Notes under the pieces: model-generated | The model's database searches: none | Told to the model about the DNA's origin: nothing | The model's input: the letters and a program-made list of their open reading frames with translations, nothing else | Position numbers and translations under genes: made by a program | In this document: in pieces, positions 20,468 through 22,128 of the stretch | Numbering within the stretch: the first letter of the stretch is position 1 | Layout: every line of letters starts with the position of its first letter | IMG/VR virus record: IMGVR_UViG_3300049479_000274 | Span: 1-22,128 of that record | Direction: 5' to 3' (one strand) | From: a virus | Length of the DNA stretch: 22,128 nucleotides

Positions 20468-21169
20468 ATGGGAGCACATCTACACCTGGGACGCTGGCAA
20501 GACGCGCTGGCGGGCATCGACGCCGTCAACGCCATCATCACCGACCCACCCTACGGGGTGCGCACGCATGAGGGATGGAACGCTGGGGAGAAGCAGGTCC
20601 GCGACGCTACGGGGCAGTCGACGAGGACGGCCATCGGCTACGACGCGATGTCGCCCAGCGAGGTCTTCAAGTTCGTCGACCACTGGGCCCCTCGATGCAG
20701 TGGCTGGATGGCGGTGATGACGTCGCACGACCTCATCGGCTGCTGGGAGCAGGCGTTCAGGGATGCGAAGCGCCTCGCCTTCGCCCCGGTGCCCATCATC
20801 CAGAAGCGCCCCAGACTCATTGGGGACGGTCCTGCGTCGTGGGCCGTCTACTTGATGGTCTCGCGGCCCAGAACGCGCCAGATGGCATCCTGGGGTTGCC
20901 TGCCGGGTGCCTACGAAGCGCCGACCGAGAAGGGGCTGGGCATCGCAGGGGCCAAGCCGGTGGGACTCATGCAGGCCATCGTGCGGGACTACAGCAGGCC
21001 CGGCGACCTTGTGTGCGACCCGTTCACCGGTGGCGGCTCGACGGCGCTGGCGGCTCTCGGCGAGCATCGGCGCTTCGTCGGGGCTGAGATGGACCGCGAG
21101 CACTACGACATCGCGATGGGCCGGCTAGCGCAGGGTCACACGCCCGACCTCTTTGGAGGTGCGCCGTGA
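20468..21169 (+). CDS. Orphan DNA methyltransferase, beta class (N6-A or N4-C)
   Basis: The 233 aa enzyme has the catalytic motif TDPPYG near the N-terminus (residues 25-30), a middle part that would hold target recognition, and the AdoMet-binding motif near the C-terminus (CDPFTGGGSTALAAL), followed by GAEMD. DPPY before FxGxG is the beta-class order. No restriction endonuclease lies nearby, so it likely protects phage DNA from host restriction or marks it for regulation. The target site cannot be read from sequence. ATG 20468 is preceded by AAGGA. Confidence 0.85.
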   Translation: MGAHLHLGRWQDALAGIDAVNAIITDPPYGVRTHEGWNAGEKQVRDATGQSTRTAIGYDAMSPSEVFKFVDHWAPRCSGWMAVMTSHDLIGCWEQAFRDAKRLAFAPVPIIQKRPRLIGDGPASWAVYLMVSRPRTRQMASWGCLPGAYEAPTEKGLGIAGAKPVGLMQAIVRDYSRPGDLVCDPFTGGGSTALAALGEHRRFVGAEMDREHYDIAMGRLAQGHTPDLFGGAP

Positions 21170-21498
21170 AAAGACCGCCACGTCCAGACATGAAGACGCA
21201 GATCGAGGAACTGCGACTGCGCATCGACTCGCTGGAGCGCACCATCCGCATGAGACACAGCCACCAGCAGGAGCCGGTGCTGTCCGGTCTCGGTGCTGAA
21301 CTGCGACGCGCCAGAAGGGTCGCCGGTTGGTCGATGCGCTCGCTGGGCTACGCGCTCTCGGTCAGCCCGTCGACGCTGACGAACTGGGAGGTCGAGAAGC
21401 ACCCGCTGCCTCGATGGCGGGCGCAGCAGATCGTGCAGGTCTTCATCAACAGCAACGCAAAGCCGCCGGAGTTTGACCTTGAAGAAGCCGAAAGCTGA
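21166..21498 (+). CDS. XRE-like helix-turn-helix protein with N-terminal coiled coil
   Basis: The 110 aa protein has a short coiled coil (TQIEELRLRIDSLERTIRM) and then a Cro/C1-type HTH: LGAELRRARRVAGWSMRSLG, YALSVSPSTLTNWEVEKHPL. The coiled coil suggests a dimer. The start is a GTG at 21166 overlapping the methyltransferase stop as GTGA, with GGAGGT upstream. It is probably a transcription regulator, perhaps of the methyltransferase or the divergent control region. Confidence 0.75.
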   Translation: MKRPPRPDMKTQIEELRLRIDSLERTIRMRHSHQQEPVLSGLGAELRRARRVAGWSMRSLGYALSVSPSTLTNWEVEKHPLPRWRAQQIVQVFINSNAKPPEFDLEEAES

Positions 21499-21691
21499 CC
21501 CACCCGGCATGAGTTGCCACTGGTGCAACACTTGGCTGCCACTCAGGGGCCGGAGGCTGAACACATACATGCCCTGCTGCTCCGACCCCGAGTGCCAAGC
21601 CGCCAGAAGCCGACGCTACGGCGCCGAAGCGCGAGCCCGCAGGAAGGAAGCCAAGGAGTCAGCGGGCACAACGGCAGCGACGTCTTCGTGA
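21479..21691 (+). CDS. Small zinc-ribbon protein
   Basis: The 70 aa protein has CHWC (positions about 13-16), then MPCCSDPECQAARSRRYGAE, a CxxC/CxxxxxC layout typical of treble-clef or zinc-ribbon nucleic-acid-binding proteins, and a basic Arg/Ala tail. I favour a TTG start at 21479, spaced from a GGAG, because the ATG at 21509 lacks a ribosome site; another TTG is at 21473. The last 76 bases overlap, on the other strand, the end of the GroES-like gene. Confidence 0.55.
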   Translation: MKKPKADPPGMSCHWCNTWLPLRGRRLNTYMPCCSDPECQAARSRRYGAEARARRKEAKESAGTTAATSS

Positions 21692-21996
21692 TGCACGATC
21701 AGGTACGGGCTCTCGTCGTTGCGCGAGTTGACCCGTTCACCTGAGATGCTGACGTTTAGGACGATGTCGCCGACCTGAAACTTGCCGGCCGGGACCTCTG
21801 GGCTGATGGACAGCACCCGGAAAGCCACCGCGTCGGCGATGTTCAGTTTGACCGAGGCCATCAGGTCGCTGCTGACGCGACCGGCCTGCTCCTCCCAGAT
21901 GGCCTCCAGCAGCAGACGGGGCCCAGCGGGGCGCAGGATGCCCTCGGCGGCGGCGTTCTGCAGGGTGGTGCCGGTGATTCCGTGTCCGATGCTCAT
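21616..21996 (-). CDS. GroES-like co-chaperonin candidate
   Basis: The 126 aa protein shows the Cpn10 plan: an N-terminal strand RPAGPRLLLE (22-31), a mobile-loop-like stretch (34-50), AFRVLSISPE, GKFQVGDIVL (71-80, VGDxV is the family hallmark) and YLIVHHEDVAAVV (98-110) at the usual place of the closing YxIxxxxDIxAVV strand. Phages encode such proteins (T4 gp31) to help host GroEL fold the capsid protein. Length is about 25 residues longer than bacterial GroES, with a tail of SLASFLRARASAP. Start at 21996 is an ATGA overlap. Assignment is by pattern, not alignment. Confidence 0.6.
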   Translation of the reverse strand: MSIGHGITGTTLQNAAAEGILRPAGPRLLLEAIWEEQAGRVSSDLMASVKLNIADAVAFRVLSISPEVPAGKFQVGDIVLNVSISGERVNSRNDESPYLIVHHEDVAAVVPADSLASFLRARASAP

Positions 21997-22128
21997 GGCT
22001 TGCCCTTCTTTGGAGCCGGCTTCGTCGGCGCGGGGATGACCGGCGGCGGGCTCTTGAACAGTTCGCGCACCCAGGAGTCCTTGGGGACCTGCGGGCGGTC
22101 GTGGTGGGGCGTGACCATCAGGCCAACG
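21993..22128 (-). CDS. C-terminal fragment of a late gene
   Basis: Forty-four codons of an ORF enter from the right edge and end at 21993, overlapping the GroES-like start as ATGA. The visible end is VRELFKSPPPVIPAPTKPA followed by PKKGKP, a flexible Pro/Lys tail. The protein identity is unknown because its domains lie outside the window. Confidence 0.55.
   Translation of the reverse strand, partial: VGLMVTPHHDRPQVPKDSWVRELFKSPPPVIPAPTKPAPKKGKP

Noticed and set aside
1-22128. tRNA genes, CRISPR arrays, insertion sequences, integrase or attachment sites
   Set aside because: I looked for cloverleaf-like arms, regularly spaced repeats, transposase or recombinase motifs and found none, so lysogeny cannot be argued from this window.

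Overview
The window is GC-rich DNA from a tailed bacteriophage (Caudoviricetes). It carries a terminase pair, portal, a likely scaffold and the first 37 codons of a likely major capsid protein on the minus strand, and a replication and recombination block on the plus strand. I see no tRNA, rRNA, insertion sequence, CRISPR array or integrase. Genes are packed with ATGA, GTGA or TGATG junctions and mostly clear Shine-Dalgarno sites, so the host is a bacterium using ordinary translation signals. The host cannot be named from this sequence.

Left arm (1-10236, minus strand, read right to left). The order is small terminase subunit, a tiny membrane ORF, large terminase subunit, a glycine-zipper protein, portal, three consecutive exported proteins (117 aa Cys-rich beta protein, 723 aa LamG-like protein, 174 aa protein), a membrane/coiled-coil protein, a one-helix membrane protein, a C39-like cysteine peptidase (lysin candidate), a beta-rich probable structural protein, the probable scaffold and the capsid start. 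Placing a lysis-like cassette and secreted adhesin-like proteins between portal and scaffold is unusual.

Centre (10237-10374). This divergent control region separates late leftward genes from early rightward genes. It holds two tandem 13-bp inverted repeats, a 10-bp-spaced direct repeat and a -10/-35 pair that would make the small terminase message leaderless.

Right arm (10375-21691, plus strand). A replisome-organiser-like initiator carries a candidate origin (palindromes plus an AT/pyrimidine-rich stretch) in the middle of its coding sequence. Then come small unknown genes, a Cys-rich conserved phage protein, a DnaB-type helicase, a RecT-like annealing protein, SSB, an XRE regulator, a RecB/Cas4-like exonuclease and a RusA-like resolvase. 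A run of small accessory genes follows, then an orphan beta-class DNA methyltransferase, a second XRE protein and a zinc-ribbon protein. Exonuclease, RecT, SSB and RusA together make a recombination-dependent replication and repair module.

Right end (21616-22128, minus strand). A GroES-like co-chaperonin candidate and the C-terminus of another gene run leftward and meet the early genes tail to tail. If the genome is circular or terminally redundant, these would be the last genes of the late transcript that leaves the window at position 1.

Most notable signals: the candidate origin in the initiator gene; the exported block beside the portal; AAATTT hexamers, of which I find 12, all between 11992 and 17842; a small protein ending in an SSB-like acidic tail; and the GroES-like gene.
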